Assembly (NCBI RefSeq): GCF_000195635.1
Contig: NZ_GL882619.1
Location: 38,015-102,014 of the forward strand
Length of the DNA: 64,000 nt
From: Bacteroides fluxus YIT 12057
GTDB lineage: Bacteria; Bacteroidota; Bacteroidia; Bacteroidales; Bacteroidaceae
Direction: 5' to 3'
This document shows positions 1 to 8,073 of this stretch, one piece after another; positions within the stretch are counted from its first letter, which is position 1; each line of letters begins with the position of its first letter. The position numbers were made by a program, and so were the translations under genes. The notes under the pieces are model-generated. The model saw nothing but the letters and a program-made list of their open reading frames with translations. It made no database searches and had not been told where the DNA came from.

Positions 1-34
1 AGATAGATACTTGTCTATTATAGATAGATACTTG
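1..34. repeat. pair of 13-bp direct repeats at window edge
   Basis: AGATAGATACTTG occurs at 1-13 and again at 22-34, so the copies start 21 bp apart, about two helical turns. They lie upstream of the arsR promoter, but what precedes them is outside the window. They could be protein-binding sites or the edge of a longer repeat array; no function can be assigned. Confidence 0.5.
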
Positions 35-62
35 CACCCATCCCCAAAAAACACACGTATTA

Positions 63-100
63 TTTGGTTATTAAAAAGAGTGTTCGTAGTTTTGCGAACA
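63..100 (+). promoter_or_regulatory. arsR promoter with overlapping ArsR-type operator
   Basis: A Bacteroidetes-type promoter is visible: TTTG at 63-66, a 20-bp spacer, then TAGTTTTG (TAnnTTTG) at 87-94. An inverted repeat covers the -7 box: TGTTCG at 81-86 and CGAACA at 95-100. ArsR-family repressors bind such dyads and release on As(III), so autorepression of the ars operon is inferred. A similar dyad recurs at 476-491. Confidence 0.7.
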
Positions 101-123
101 ACAAATAAGAAAAGAATATTGAA

Positions 124-450
124 ATGAAAGAGAAACAGTACACAACAGAACAGGAACAGATTGCTCGTTTCGCCAAAGCAATGGGGCATCCGGCACGGAT
201 GGCTATTCTTGCTTTTTTGGCAAAACAAGACAGTTGTTTCTTCGGTGATATTCACGAAGAACTGCCTATCGCCAAAGCAACTGTTTCACAGCATTTGAAA
301 GAACTGAAAGAAGCTGGCTTAATTCAAGGTGAAATAGAAACGCCAAAAGTCCGGTATTGTATAAACCGGGAGAACTGGGAACTTGCCCGAAAATTGTTTG
401 CTGCTTTTTTAGGAGACTGCAAATGTAAAGGTACATCGTGCTGTGAATAG
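124..450 (+). CDS. arsR: ArsR-family arsenic-responsive repressor
   Basis: A 108-residue winged-helix protein of the ArsR/SmtB family, the usual length. The recognition region contains [17 protein letters not shown] (about residues 51-67), and the start matches the family pattern of [11 protein letters not shown]. Candidate As(III) ligands are a cysteine near residue 38 and a C-terminal cluster [10 protein letters not shown] (residues 99-108), rather than the classical ELCVCDL motif. It should bind the dyad over its own -7 box and repress the operon until arsenite binds. First gene of the operon; the ATG at 124 lies about 25 bp after the operator. Family assignment is firm; arsenic specificity follows from the neighbours. 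Confidence 0.92.
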   Translation: MKEKQYTTEQEQIARFAKAMGHPARMAILAFLAKQDSCFFGDIHEELPIAKATVSQHLKELKEAGLIQGEIETPKVRYCINRENWELARKLFAAFLGDCKCKGTSCCE

Positions 451-472
451 CAGCACCTTTTTTTTGATATAA

Positions 473-655
473 TTGTTCGTAGTTCTACGAATCACGATTA
501 TCATATTAACTTTAACATGGATTCTAGCGTACAGTGTTGCCGGACTGGGTAAATTTTACAACCGGATGCAAATATTCGAGAAATGGTTTCGTAAAATAGT
601 TGCCATCCTCTTTATTGCGGTAGGTATTTATTATGCAGTAGTCTTTTATCTATAA
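473..655 (+). pseudogene. C-terminal fragment of a membrane permease (ArsG/CcdA-like)
   Basis: An open frame of 60 residues that begins with TTG directly after an in-frame TAA (470-472) and has no good ATG near its 5' end. It encodes two hydrophobic stretches (about residues 3-25 and 41-59) around NRMQIFEKWFRKIVAIL. This looks like the last helices of a CcdA/DsbD-like transporter such as ArsG, which is often found in ars operons of this group; that assignment rests on resemblance and context only. The start coincides with a duplicate of the operator motif, as if a deletion removed the rest of the gene. It could instead be a small expressed membrane protein. Confidence 0.45.
476..491. promoter_or_regulatory. 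second ArsR-like inverted repeat inside the operon
   Basis: TTCGTAG at 476-482 and CTACGAA at 485-491 form a perfect 7-bp dyad. The 16-mer matches 14 of 16 positions of the operator core at 83-98. No correctly spaced promoter boxes accompany it here, so it may be a relic of a rearrangement or an internal operator. It overlaps the start of the permease fragment. Confidence 0.5.
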
Positions 656-689
656 ATAAAAACAGAGTATCATTTAAAATAAAAACAGC

Positions 690-998
690 ATGAAAAAGAT
701 AGAAATTTTCGACCCGGCAATGTGTTGCCCTACGGATCTTTGTGGGACCAATATCGACCCGGAATTAATGCGTATTGCGGTTGTTATTGAAACTGTATTT
801 GAAGCCGAACGCTTGCAAATGGATTTACAACGTGCCGGGATTAATAATAAATGGTGGGTCGTGAATGCTTGCTTGTCATTAACTGACACCGAAAATTCTT
901 TCTTGCGGGCAAAGGCGCAAAATGAATTGGTTTGGATTAAGAAAGTAGAAGAATTGTCAAAGGGCAATGCCGCCCTGATAACTTGGAAAAATAACTAA
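690..998 (+). CDS. arsD: ArsD arsenic metallochaperone
   Basis: A 102-residue ArsD protein. The three As(III)-binding cysteines are in place: Cys12, Cys13 and Cys18 in MCCPTDLCG. In known systems ArsD collects arsenite from glutathione or thiols and hands it to the ArsA ATPase. No arsA is present here: arsC follows after only 4 bp. ArsD may therefore serve an ArsA encoded elsewhere, act as a weak co-repressor, or be left over from a larger operon. Cytoplasmic. Family call is secure; present-day function is uncertain without its partner. Confidence 0.88.
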   Translation: MKKIEIFDPAMCCPTDLCGTNIDPELMRIAVVIETVFEAERLQMDLQRAGINNKWWVVNACLSLTDTENSFLRAKAQNELVWIKKVEELSKGNAALITWKNN

Positions 999-1002
999 AA
1001 AC

Positions 1003-1431
1003 ATGAAGATTTTAATTCTTTGTACAGGAAATAGCTGCCGCAGCCAAATGGCACACGGCTTTTTACAATCATTTGACAATAAACTGGATGTCTATTCAGC
1101 AGGAACCAAACCCGCTGAAAAGGTTAATCCGATGGCAGTAAAGGTTATGGATGAAATGGGTATAGATTTAACCCGCCATACCCCTAAAAGTGTAAACCTA
1201 TATATAGGGCAGGAATGGGACTATGTTATTACGGTCTGCGGTGGGGCAAACGAAAGCTGCCCGATGTTTACGGGTGAAGTAAGAAACAGGCTGCATATAG
1301 GATTTGACGACCCCTCGGAAGCAACCGGAACGCCGGAGTTTATAAACAGTGAATTTCATCGGGTACGGGATGAAATAAAAGCCCGCTTCTATGATTTCTA
1401 CCAGAACGAATTAAAACCGCAATTAAGCTAA
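1003..1431 (+). CDS. arsC: thioredoxin-type arsenate reductase
   Basis: A 142-residue low-molecular-weight-phosphatase-fold arsenate reductase. The P-loop CTGNSCR (Cys7-X5-Arg13) starts the protein, and Cys79 (VCGG) and Cys86 (ESCP) are placed as the two resolving cysteines of the thioredoxin-coupled class. It reduces As(V) to As(III), which the downstream Acr3 then exports. It is tightly packed between arsD (4 bp upstream) and acr3 (12 bp downstream), so co-transcription is expected. Confidence 0.93.
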   Translation: MKILILCTGNSCRSQMAHGFLQSFDNKLDVYSAGTKPAEKVNPMAVKVMDEMGIDLTRHTPKSVNLYIGQEWDYVITVCGGANESCPMFTGEVRNRLHIGFDDPSEATGTPEFINSEFHRVRDEIKARFYDFYQNELKPQLS

Positions 1432-1443
1432 ATAGTTGTTGTT

Positions 1444-2490
1444 ATGGAAAAGAAACAAGGAATTGGATTTTTTGAAAAATACCTGACTATCTGGGTTGCC
1501 TTGTGCATCATTATTGGAATCGCTGTGGGACAATGGCTTCCGGCAATTCCGCAAACATTAAGCAAATTTGAATATGCCAACGTGTCTATACCCGTGGCAA
1601 TCTTGATTTGGTTAATGATTTATCCGATGATGCTAAAAGTGGATTTTCAAAGTGTCAAGAATGTCGGCAAGCGTCCGAAAGGAATAATAGTCACTTGCGT
1701 TACCAATTGGCTGATAAAGCCATTTACCATGTTCGGAATAGCTTATTTATTCTTCTATGTGGTTTTCAAAGCCTTTATACCTGCCGGATTAGCCGAAGAA
1801 TATTTAGCCGGGGCGGTATTATTAGGGGCTGCACCTTGTACAGCTATGGTGTTCGTGTGGAGTTACCTTACTAAAGGGGATGCCGCTTATACGCTGGTAC
1901 AAGTGGCAGTGAACGATTTAATCATATTGGTAGCATTTGCCCCTATCGTCGCTTTCCTGCTGGGAGTTGGCGGCGTATCTATCCCGTGGGACACTCTGTT
2001 GCTGTCCGTAGGGCTGTTTGTTGTGATACCACTTGCTGCCGGAGTCATTACCCGCATGATGGTTATCCGCCGCAAAGGGGTGGAATATTTCAATAATGTA
2101 TTTATTAAGAAATTTAATAATTATACGGTAGGTGGGTTGCTATTGACGCTTATTATCCTGTTTTCATTTCAAGGAGAAACGATACTGAACAATCCTCTGC
2201 ATATCTTACTGATTGCTGTTCCGCTTGTATTGCAAACGGTTCTGATATTCTTCATTGCTTACGGTTGGGCGAAATGGTGGAAATTACCCCATGATGTTGC
2301 CGCACCTGCCGGAATGATCGGGGCAAGTAATTTCTTTGAATTGGCGGTTGCTGTAGCTATTTCCCTTTTCGGTTTACAATCCGGAGCCGCTTTAGCTACG
2401 GTAGTGGGTGTATTGGTCGAAGTCCCGGTGATGTTGATGTTAGTAAGGATTGCCAATAACACACGAAGTTGGTTTCCGGCTACAAAATAA
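1444..2490 (+). CDS. acr3: Acr3-family arsenite efflux permease
   Basis: A 348-residue inner-membrane protein of the Acr3 (BASS superfamily) type with about ten hydrophobic helices. The signature GAAPCTAMVFVWS (about residues 128-140) holds the conserved cysteine required for As(III) transport, and GASNFFELAVA near residue 293 is the second conserved family block. It uses the proton-motive force to export arsenite made by ArsC. Last gene of the ars operon, followed by a strong hairpin. Sometimes called arsB in annotations, but it is not the ArsB family. Confidence 0.93.
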   Translation: MEKKQGIGFFEKYLTIWVALCIIIGIAVGQWLPAIPQTLSKFEYANVSIPVAILIWLMIYPMMLKVDFQSVKNVGKRPKGIIVTCVTNWLIKPFTMFGIAYLFFYVVFKAFIPAGLAEEYLAGAVLLGAAPCTAMVFVWSYLTKGDAAYTLVQVAVNDLIILVAFAPIVAFLLGVGGVSIPWDTLLLSVGLFVVIPLAAGVITRMMVIRRKGVEYFNNVFIKKFNNYTVGGLLLTLIILFSFQGETILNNPLHILLIAVPLVLQTVLIFFIAYGWAKWWKLPHDVAAPAGMIGASNFFELAVAVAISLFGLQSGAALATVVGVLVEVPVMLMLVRIANNTRSWFPATK

Positions 2491-2541
2491 ATTAAGAGTT
2501 ATGCAAGCTATGGATTTAACCATTTCAGACAACTAAATAAA

Positions 2542-2588
2542 AAAGCCGGAAGTTTTGCAAATATCTTTCTTGCAGAACTCCCGGCTTT
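2542..2588. terminator. hairpin ending the ars operon
   Basis: The arms at 2542-2560 and 2570-2588 pair over about 19 bp with one mismatch and one G-U, closing with AAAGCCGG/CCGGCTTT. There is no long T-run after it, so termination is inferred from the stable stem and its position 50 bp after acr3. Its 3' arm touches the att repeat at 2587. Confidence 0.6.
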
Positions 2589-2601
2589 GCGGAGAGACGG
2601 G
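2587..2601. repeat. left attachment-site copy (attL)
   Basis: This is the 15-bp match to the 3' end of tRNA-Ser(GGA). Beyond the identical part, 2602-2611 still aligns with the tRNA T-arm (CGAACC at the same offset), giving 21 of 25 matches over 2587-2611. It looks like a displaced tRNA 3' end that has diverged. Confidence 0.7.
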
Positions 2602-2718
2602 CTCCCGAACCTACGCTTTCAGAAAATATCATAAAATTGCAAATCATTGATAATCATATATTATCTACAATGCAGAGTAAATCTAAATCTTTCTAAATGC
2701 CTTTTGCTATTTCAATTT

Positions 2719-2758
2719 TTGGGTGTATATTTGGGTGTAGAATTTCAAACGCACCCAA
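2719..2758. repeat. candidate integrase arm-type sites, left end
   Basis: TTGGGTGT occurs at 2719-2726 and 2731-2738, starting 12 bp apart, followed by an inverted CACCCAA at 2752-2758 just before the integrase ATG. The same pair with the same 12-bp period lies at 14516-14535 near the other end. Matching short repeats at both ends of a tyrosine-recombinase element suggest arm-type integrase or excisionase sites. Confidence 0.55.
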
Positions 2759-2760
2759 TT

Positions 2761-4044
2761 ATGAATATCAAACGTAACATCATTTTTGCATTGGAGAGCC
2801 GGAAGAAGAACGGTGTGCCAATCGTAGAGAACGTGCCTATCCGTATGCGTGTCATATACGCAAGCCAACGCATCGAGTTTACAACAGGCTACCGGATTGA
2901 CGTAGCCAAATGGGATGCCGACAAACAACGGGTAAAGAACGGATGCACCAACAAGCTGAAACAAAGCGCATCCGAAATCAATGCAGACTTGCTGAAATAC
3001 TATGCCGAAATGCAAAACGTGTTCAAGGAGTTTGAGGTGCAGGAAACCATGCCCACCACCCAACAGCTAAAGGATGCGTTCAATCTGCGGATGAAAGAGA
3101 GCAGTGAAGAACAACAGGAAGAAGCACCGATTAGTTTTTGGGAAGTGTTTGATGAGTTTGTAAAAGAGTGTGGCAACCAGAATAATTGGACGGCATCCAC
3201 ATACGAGAAATTTGCAGCGGTGAGAAATCACATCAAAGAGTTCAAGGAGGATGTAACCTTTGAATACTTCAACGAATTCGGGCTAAATGAGTATGTCAAT
3301 TTCTTGCGTGACAAAAAGGACATGAGAAACAGCACCATCGGTAAACAAATGGGATTTCTCAAATGGTTCCTGCGTTGGAGCTTCAAAAAAGGACATCATC
3401 AGAACATTGCATACGACGCATTCAAACCCAAATTGAAAACAACCCCTAAAAAGGTAATATTCCTGACATGGGATGAACTGAACAAACTGAAAGATTATCA
3501 TATACCGCATGACAAACAGTATTTGGAACGTGTCAGGGATGTCTTTCTGTTCTGCTGCTTCACGAGTTTACGATATTCGGATGTTCGTAACCTTAAAAGA
3601 AGTGATATTAAACCCGACCACATTGAAGTCACCACAGTCAAGACTGCGGACAGCCTGATAATCGAACTGAACGACCACAGCAAAGCCATTCTTGAAAAAT
3701 ACAAGGATGTTCATTTCGAGAACCACATGGCATTGCCTGTCATAAGCAATCAGAAGATGAACGATTATCTGAAAGAACTGGGTGAACTGGCAGAAATCAA
3801 CGAACCTGTACGGGAAACCTACTACAAGGGAAATGAGCGCATAGATGAAGTCACACCCAAATACGCATTGTTAAGTACCCATGCCGGAAGAAAGACTTTC
3901 ATCTGTAATGCGTTGGCACTCGGAATTCCGGCACCGGTGGTTATGAAATGGACTGGACACAGTGATTACAAAGCCATGAAGCCCTACATTGACATAGCGG
4001 ATGACATCAGGGCAAACGCCATGAACAAGTTTAATCAACTATAA
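2761..4044 (+). CDS. int: tyrosine recombinase / integrase of the element
   Basis: A 427-residue tyrosine site-specific recombinase. The N-terminal arm- and core-binding part (about 1-220) is followed by the catalytic domain. Visible catalytic residues: Arg in FTSLRYSDVRN, His and Arg in STHAGRKT, His in WTGHSDYKAM, and the nucleophile Tyr in MKPYID. The ATG at 2761 was chosen because it starts MNIKRNIIF as in related integrases, and because a longer reading from TTG 2647 would run through the arm-site repeats. It should catalyse integration and excision at the tRNA-Ser site. It is the first gene inside attL and reads into the element. Confidence 0.9.
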   Translation: MNIKRNIIFALESRKKNGVPIVENVPIRMRVIYASQRIEFTTGYRIDVAKWDADKQRVKNGCTNKLKQSASEINADLLKYYAEMQNVFKEFEVQETMPTTQQLKDAFNLRMKESSEEQQEEAPISFWEVFDEFVKECGNQNNWTASTYEKFAAVRNHIKEFKEDVTFEYFNEFGLNEYVNFLRDKKDMRNSTIGKQMGFLKWFLRWSFKKGHHQNIAYDAFKPKLKTTPKKVIFLTWDELNKLKDYHIPHDKQYLERVRDVFLFCCFTSLRYSDVRNLKRSDIKPDHIEVTTVKTADSLIIELNDHSKAILEKYKDVHFENHMALPVISNQKMNDYLKELGELAEINEPVRETYYKGNERIDEVTPKYALLSTHAGRKTFICNALALGIPAPVVMKWTGHSDYKAMKPYIDIADDIRANAMNKFNQL

Positions 4045-4109
4045 AAGTATCAATTAGTTTCATAGATTACCACCATTGAAGTATATTTGTATTCTGAAAA
4101 TATCATAAG

Positions 4110-5399
4110 ATGAGCAACAACGGACATAACATAGAAAAGACGAACTTTGACGCATTTATAAATGCTGTCGGTTCGGAAATACAACAGGCGCAAGTACGGC
4201 TGATTACCGCAGCCAATGCGCAAATGCTGTTCCACTACTGGAAAATGGGCAACTATATTCTTTATCATCAGCAACTGCATGGATGGGGAAGCAAAACCAT
4301 CAAACAGTTGGCAAAGGCTATCCGGCTGAATTTCCCTGAAAAGAAAGGCTATTCGGAACGCAACCTTACCTATATGTGTCAGTTTGCAAGAACATATCCA
4401 TTGAGAGTATTGCAGAATTTCATTGAAACGGATGCAAAACTAATAGCTCCAAGTGTGAAGAAAATTGAAGATGAAGTACACTACTTAAACGATTCGCAAT
4501 TTACGCAAGAACCTCTTGCGCAAATTCAATCTACTGGTAACAAGGAAATTACAATCACGCAAGAACCTCTTGCACAAATTCATAATGTTGCTAAAACCGT
4601 ATCCGACATTTACCGTATGGAAATTAAGGATATAGAAAACGTATTTATGGCATCACCTGTTGCAAAAACCAATTGGGCGAGCCATGTGATTATGCTTAAC
4701 AGTTCGCTTCCATTGGGTGTAAGCTATTGGTACATGAAACAGTCCGTAGAAATGGGCTGGAGCAGCAATGTTCTTAAAATACAAATTGAAACCAATCTGT
4801 ATAGCAGACAAATCAGCAACAACAAGGTTAATAATTTCACAGTCACGCTTCCTGCACCGCAAAGCGACCTTGCCAATTACCTTCTGAAAGACCCATACAT
4901 CTTTGACTTGGCTGGAACTAAGGAAAAGGCAGACGAAAGGGACATAGAAGAACAACTGGTTAAGCACGTCACCCGTTACTTGCTGGAAATGGGAAATGGC
5001 TTTGCTTTCGTTGCCCGACAAAAACACTTTCAAATTGGCAACAGCGATTTCTTTGCCGACCTGATTCTGTATTCAATCCCCCTGCACGCATACATCGTAG
5101 TGGAATTGAAAGCAACCCCATTCAAACCGGAGTATGCAGGGCAACTGAACTTCTACATCAATGTGGTGGACGACAAACTGAGGGGAGAGAATGACAACAA
5201 GACTATCGGATTGTTGCTGTGCAAGGGGAAAGACGAAGTTGTAGCGCAATACGCATTGACAGGCTACGACCAGCCGATAGGCATCAGCGATTACCAGTTG
5301 AGCAAGGCTATACCTGAAAACTTAAAATCGGCTCTGCCAAGTATAGAGGAAGTGGAGGAAGAACTGACTTCCTTTCTTGATAAAGATAAGAACCCATAA
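4110..5399 (+). CDS. DUF1016 / YhcG-type PDDEXK nuclease-domain protein
   Basis: A 429-residue protein with an N-terminal DUF1016 helical/winged-helix domain (about 15-115, including GWGSKTIKQLAKAIR) and a C-terminal PDDEXK-fold nuclease. Candidate metal-binding residues are Asp near 317 and Glu-Leu-Lys near 331-333 (DLILY...VELK). Proteins of this family are common on islands and are suspected DNA-processing or defence enzymes; the cellular role is not established. The linker near residues 133-156 holds a duplicated TQEPLAQI. It lies 65 bp after int and 11 bp before an unknown gene that may be its partner. Confidence 0.8.
   Translation: MSNNGHNIEKTNFDAFINAVGSEIQQAQVRLITAANAQMLFHYWKMGNYILYHQQLHGWGSKTIKQLAKAIRLNFPEKKGYSERNLTYMCQFARTYPLRVLQNFIETDAKLIAPSVKKIEDEVHYLNDSQFTQEPLAQIQSTGNKEITITQEPLAQIHNVAKTVSDIYRMEIKDIENVFMASPVAKTNWASHVIMLNSSLPLGVSYWYMKQSVEMGWSSNVLKIQIETNLYSRQISNNKVNNFTVTLPAPQSDLANYLLKDPYIFDLAGTKEKADERDIEEQLVKHVTRYLLEMGNGFAFVARQKHFQIGNSDFFADLILYSIPLHAYIVVELKATPFKPEYAGQLNFYINVVDDKLRGENDNKTIGLLLCKGKDEVVAQYALTGYDQPIGISDYQLSKAIPENLKSALPSIEEVEEELTSFLDKDKNP
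4503..4582. repeat. 26-bp in-frame repeat containing a palindrome
   Basis: Positions 4503-4528 and 4557-4582 match at 25 of 26 bases, 54 bp (18 codons) apart. Each copy contains CGCAAGA-ACC-TCTTGCG or a one-base variant, a 7-bp-arm palindrome. It lies in the linker of the DUF1016 gene and encodes TQEPLAQI twice. Confidence 0.7.
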
Positions 5400-5410
5400 A
5401 CCAAGCGTAT

Positions 5411-6436
5411 ATGGCAGGAGAAATACAGATTATGATTCCCCAATATGGTGAACTCAATCGGATATACAACGACTTTTTAATCAGCCATACTTTCTCTTTT
5501 GACAGGCAGAAATTCATCACGGACTTCTACAAGCAATACAATAACACAAAAGCTTTCGAAGCCGCCATCCTTGAACTGGTGCTTGACAAACCGAAGGAAC
5601 AATATACTCTAGTTCTCAACAGCCTGAGAACCGAAATAGAGAAAAACATACTGATTTACGAAAAACATCCATTGTTTGATAACGAGGTAATTTCTCGTGT
5701 ATGCTACAACTTCGCAGGCAGATATGACGCTGATATAAAGGCACAATTGGAGGTTACACAAAAATTAAGCAAGCCTTTGAATGAAGCATACAACAGGTAT
5801 GATTCCATTGGCTATAGGGTACATACGGCAGCAGAAGAAAAGCAAGCCGAAAAGGAGTATGAACGCTGCAAGGCTGAATATGAGAAGGAAAAAAAAGAAC
5901 TGGAAAGGCTTTATGAATTGGAAAGGCAGGCAAGAAAGGAAGCTTTCCAATACATTGAGAACTGTTGCGGAGATATTTATAAACTGAGTTTTCATTTTAT
6001 GGAAATATTGGCAAAATATATTCCCGTAGCAAAAGACAAGCCGGATGAACCGAGCAAGCAAGAGAAACAGCAGGATGCGCCAAAGGAGCAACCCGAATAT
6101 TTCGATGCAGAATTACTTTCGCTTATTCATAAAGTCTGTGTGGGGGAACAGTTTGAAGATATTGCAACGCAGGACTTTTATGCCAACATGAACCTCTACT
6201 CCTGTAAAAAGGAATTAAAAATCAAGGCACGAGAAAAAATACGGGTGTGTTACCTGATATTCCTGATGAGTGAAAGACTGCCCAAACAAGACAGGGATAA
6301 ATGGAAGAATATAATCCTGAAACAGTTGGATATTGACGAGAACTACTACAAGTCAAAGTACAAGGAACCGGTGTCGGATTTTCCAAGTGACAGTAACCAA
6401 AAGTTCGCTAAAGAAATGGACGCAATATTCCGATAA
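5411..6436 (+). CDS. hypothetical coiled-coil protein of the element
   Basis: A 341-residue protein I do not recognise. The N-terminal 120 residues look helical; residues about 135-185 are very rich in Glu, Lys and Arg (for example EKEYERCKAEYEKEKKELE), a likely coiled coil; a Pro/Gln/Glu-rich hinge near 212-228 leads to a C-terminal helical domain. There is no signal peptide or membrane segment, so it is probably cytoplasmic. It starts 11 bp after the DUF1016 gene and ends just before a strong terminator, so the two probably form one transcript and may work together. Confidence 0.6.
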   Translation: MAGEIQIMIPQYGELNRIYNDFLISHTFSFDRQKFITDFYKQYNNTKAFEAAILELVLDKPKEQYTLVLNSLRTEIEKNILIYEKHPLFDNEVISRVCYNFAGRYDADIKAQLEVTQKLSKPLNEAYNRYDSIGYRVHTAAEEKQAEKEYERCKAEYEKEKKELERLYELERQARKEAFQYIENCCGDIYKLSFHFMEILAKYIPVAKDKPDEPSKQEKQQDAPKEQPEYFDAELLSLIHKVCVGEQFEDIATQDFYANMNLYSCKKELKIKAREKIRVCYLIFLMSERLPKQDRDKWKNIILKQLDIDENYYKSKYKEPVSDFPSDSNQKFAKEMDAIFR

Positions 6437-6476
6437 TCCGTGATATGTCCTGACATTTTACGAAATCACCACTTTT

Positions 6477-6510
6477 ACCACTCAAATTAATTTTTGAGTG
6501 GTATTTTTAT
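6477..6510 (+). terminator. Rho-independent terminator
   Basis: ACCACTCAAA at 6477-6486 pairs perfectly with TTTGAGTGGT at 6493-6502, followed by ATTTTTATTATTT. It closes the int-proximal gene block and separates it from the replication/mobilization block. Confidence 0.85.
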
Positions 6511-6582
6511 TATTTGATATTCAGAGAAATAACAGGATATTCCATTTACACCAACCACATCCTTACCACTCACGCCCCTACC

Positions 6583-6590
6583 TAATTTTG
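6583..6590 (+). promoter_or_regulatory. -7 box of the replication/mobilization operon
   Basis: TAATTTTG fits the TAnnTTTG consensus and lies 70 bp upstream of the DUF3853 gene. No clear TTTG -33 box is seen, so the promoter may be weak or activated. Confidence 0.4.
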
Positions 6591-6659
6591 CATCGTTCGA
6601 GAACAGAGATAACAGCCAGTGCGCAGGGCTGATTGTTTAACGGCTAAATAGATTGAACG

Positions 6660-6968
6660 ATGACAAATCTTCAAGAGTTATTATTAAAACCCGTCTGGCA
6701 GATGACAGGCGAAGAGTTCATATTCCTGAGCAAGCACGCTTCCGGTCAAACGGAAACGCAACCACGACCCGTTACGGACACAGAAAGAAAATATGTGTAC
6801 GGAATACTGGGCATTGCCAAACTGTTCGGGTGTAGTCTGCCCACCGCCAACCGTATAAAGAAAAGCGGTAAGATAGACAAAGCTATTACGCAAATAGGGC
6901 GCAAGATTATCGTTGATGCGGAACTTGCCCTTGAACTGGCAGGAAAGAAAACCGGAGGACGGAAATAA
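6660..6968 (+). CDS. DUF3853-family small DNA-binding protein
   Basis: A 102-residue protein of the DUF3853 type found in Bacteroides mobilizable elements. Residues about 48-90 (GILGIAKLFGCSLPTANRIK) form a MerR/excisionase-like helix-turn-helix that would recognise DNA. It may act as an excisionase/recombination directionality factor, or as a regulator of the downstream RepA-like gene, which starts 8 bp after its stop. Start ATG at 6660 sits at the end of a 70-bp leader. Family call is good; role is inferred from position. Confidence 0.75.
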   Translation: MTNLQELLLKPVWQMTGEEFIFLSKHASGQTETQPRPVTDTERKYVYGILGIAKLFGCSLPTANRIKKSGKIDKAITQIGRKIIVDAELALELAGKKTGGRK

Positions 6969-6976
6969 CGGGTGGT

Positions 6977-8059
6977 ATGGCTATGGACTATATGAAAGAG
7001 ATTAAGGACATATCGGCAGAAGAAGCCGTAATCCTTTGGCAAGCCTCACGTTTGAGCCTGTCGAAAAGTTATGAGAAAGCACCCGAAATCCTCAAAGTGC
7101 ATGGTTCTGTCATTGGGACATTGGGCAACTTCAGCGCATCCATCGGCAAAGCCAAAAGTAAAAAGACATTCAATGTATCGGCTATCGTAGCCGCTACATT
7201 GAAGAATGGCACTGTGTTGCGGTATGTGGCAGAGCTCTCCGACGGGAAGCGGAAAGTGCTTTATGTTGATACGGAGCAAAGCCCTTATCATTGCCTGAAA
7301 GTCATGAAACGCATTTTACGGATGGCTGGCTTGCCCGATGACAGGGACAGCGAAAACCTTGAATTTCTCGCTTTGAGGAAATACACGCCTGAACAGCGTA
7401 TCAGGATTGTCGAACAGGCTATCTATAATACGCCCGACATTGGTCTTGTAATCATAGACGGCATCCGTGACATGGTATATGACATCAACAGCCCCGGCGA
7501 ATCCACACGCATCATATCCAAACTGATGCAGTGGACGGACGACAGGCAGATACACATCCATACGATACTGCATCAGAACAAAGGGGATGAGAATGCGAGA
7601 GGGCATATCGGCACGGAGTTAAACAATAAGGCGGAAACCGTATTGCTGGTGGAAAAGGACAAGAGCAACGGGGATATAAGCAGTGTTTCAGCCATGCACA
7701 TCCGGGCAATGGATTTCGAGCCTTTTGCCTTTCGCATCAACGACAATGCCTTGCCCGAACTCATAGAGGGTTACAAAACAGAAAGCAAGAAACCGGGAAG
7801 ACCCGAGGAAGAAAAGTTCGACCCTTACAGGCATATCACCGAACAGCAGCACCGCATCGCATTGGAAGCCGTTTTCGGGCTGAAAGAGGAATACGGTTAC
7901 AAGGAACTGGAAGATGCTTTAATCAAAAGCTATACGTCAATAGGTGTAAAACTGAACCATCAAAAGGCAGTACCGCTCATCACCATGCTTCGCAACAAAC
8001 GGATGATAGTGCAAGAGAACGGCAGAAAATACACATTCATGCCCGACTTCCACTATTAA
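6977..8059 (+). CDS. RepA-like AAA/RecA-fold ATPase
   Basis: A 360-residue cytoplasmic ATPase of the RepA/DnaB-like (AAA_25) class. A Walker A-type loop is seen at about residues 49-61 (SASIGKAKSKKTF), a LYVDTEQ switch near 94-100, and Walker B in IGLVIIDGIRD near 155-165. The last 70 residues form a separate, probably winged-helix, domain. Such proteins are the hexameric helicase component of plasmid-like replication units and occur with primase and Mob genes in mobilizable elements. Directly downstream is a repeat-rich stretch that could be its origin. Confidence 0.78.
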   Translation: MAMDYMKEIKDISAEEAVILWQASRLSLSKSYEKAPEILKVHGSVIGTLGNFSASIGKAKSKKTFNVSAIVAATLKNGTVLRYVAELSDGKRKVLYVDTEQSPYHCLKVMKRILRMAGLPDDRDSENLEFLALRKYTPEQRIRIVEQAIYNTPDIGLVIIDGIRDMVYDINSPGESTRIISKLMQWTDDRQIHIHTILHQNKGDENARGHIGTELNNKAETVLLVEKDKSNGDISSVSAMHIRAMDFEPFAFRINDNALPELIEGYKTESKKPGRPEEEKFDPYRHITEQQHRIALEAVFGLKEEYGYKELEDALIKSYTSIGVKLNHQKAVPLITMLRNKRMIVQENGRKYTFMPDFHY

Positions 8060-8073
8060 CCCGTTACCTGCAA

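Noticed and set aside
2647-2760. Upstream extension of the integrase from TTG 2647
   Set aside because: The extension has no family pattern and would translate the TTGGGTGT repeats; ATG 2761 fits known integrase starts.
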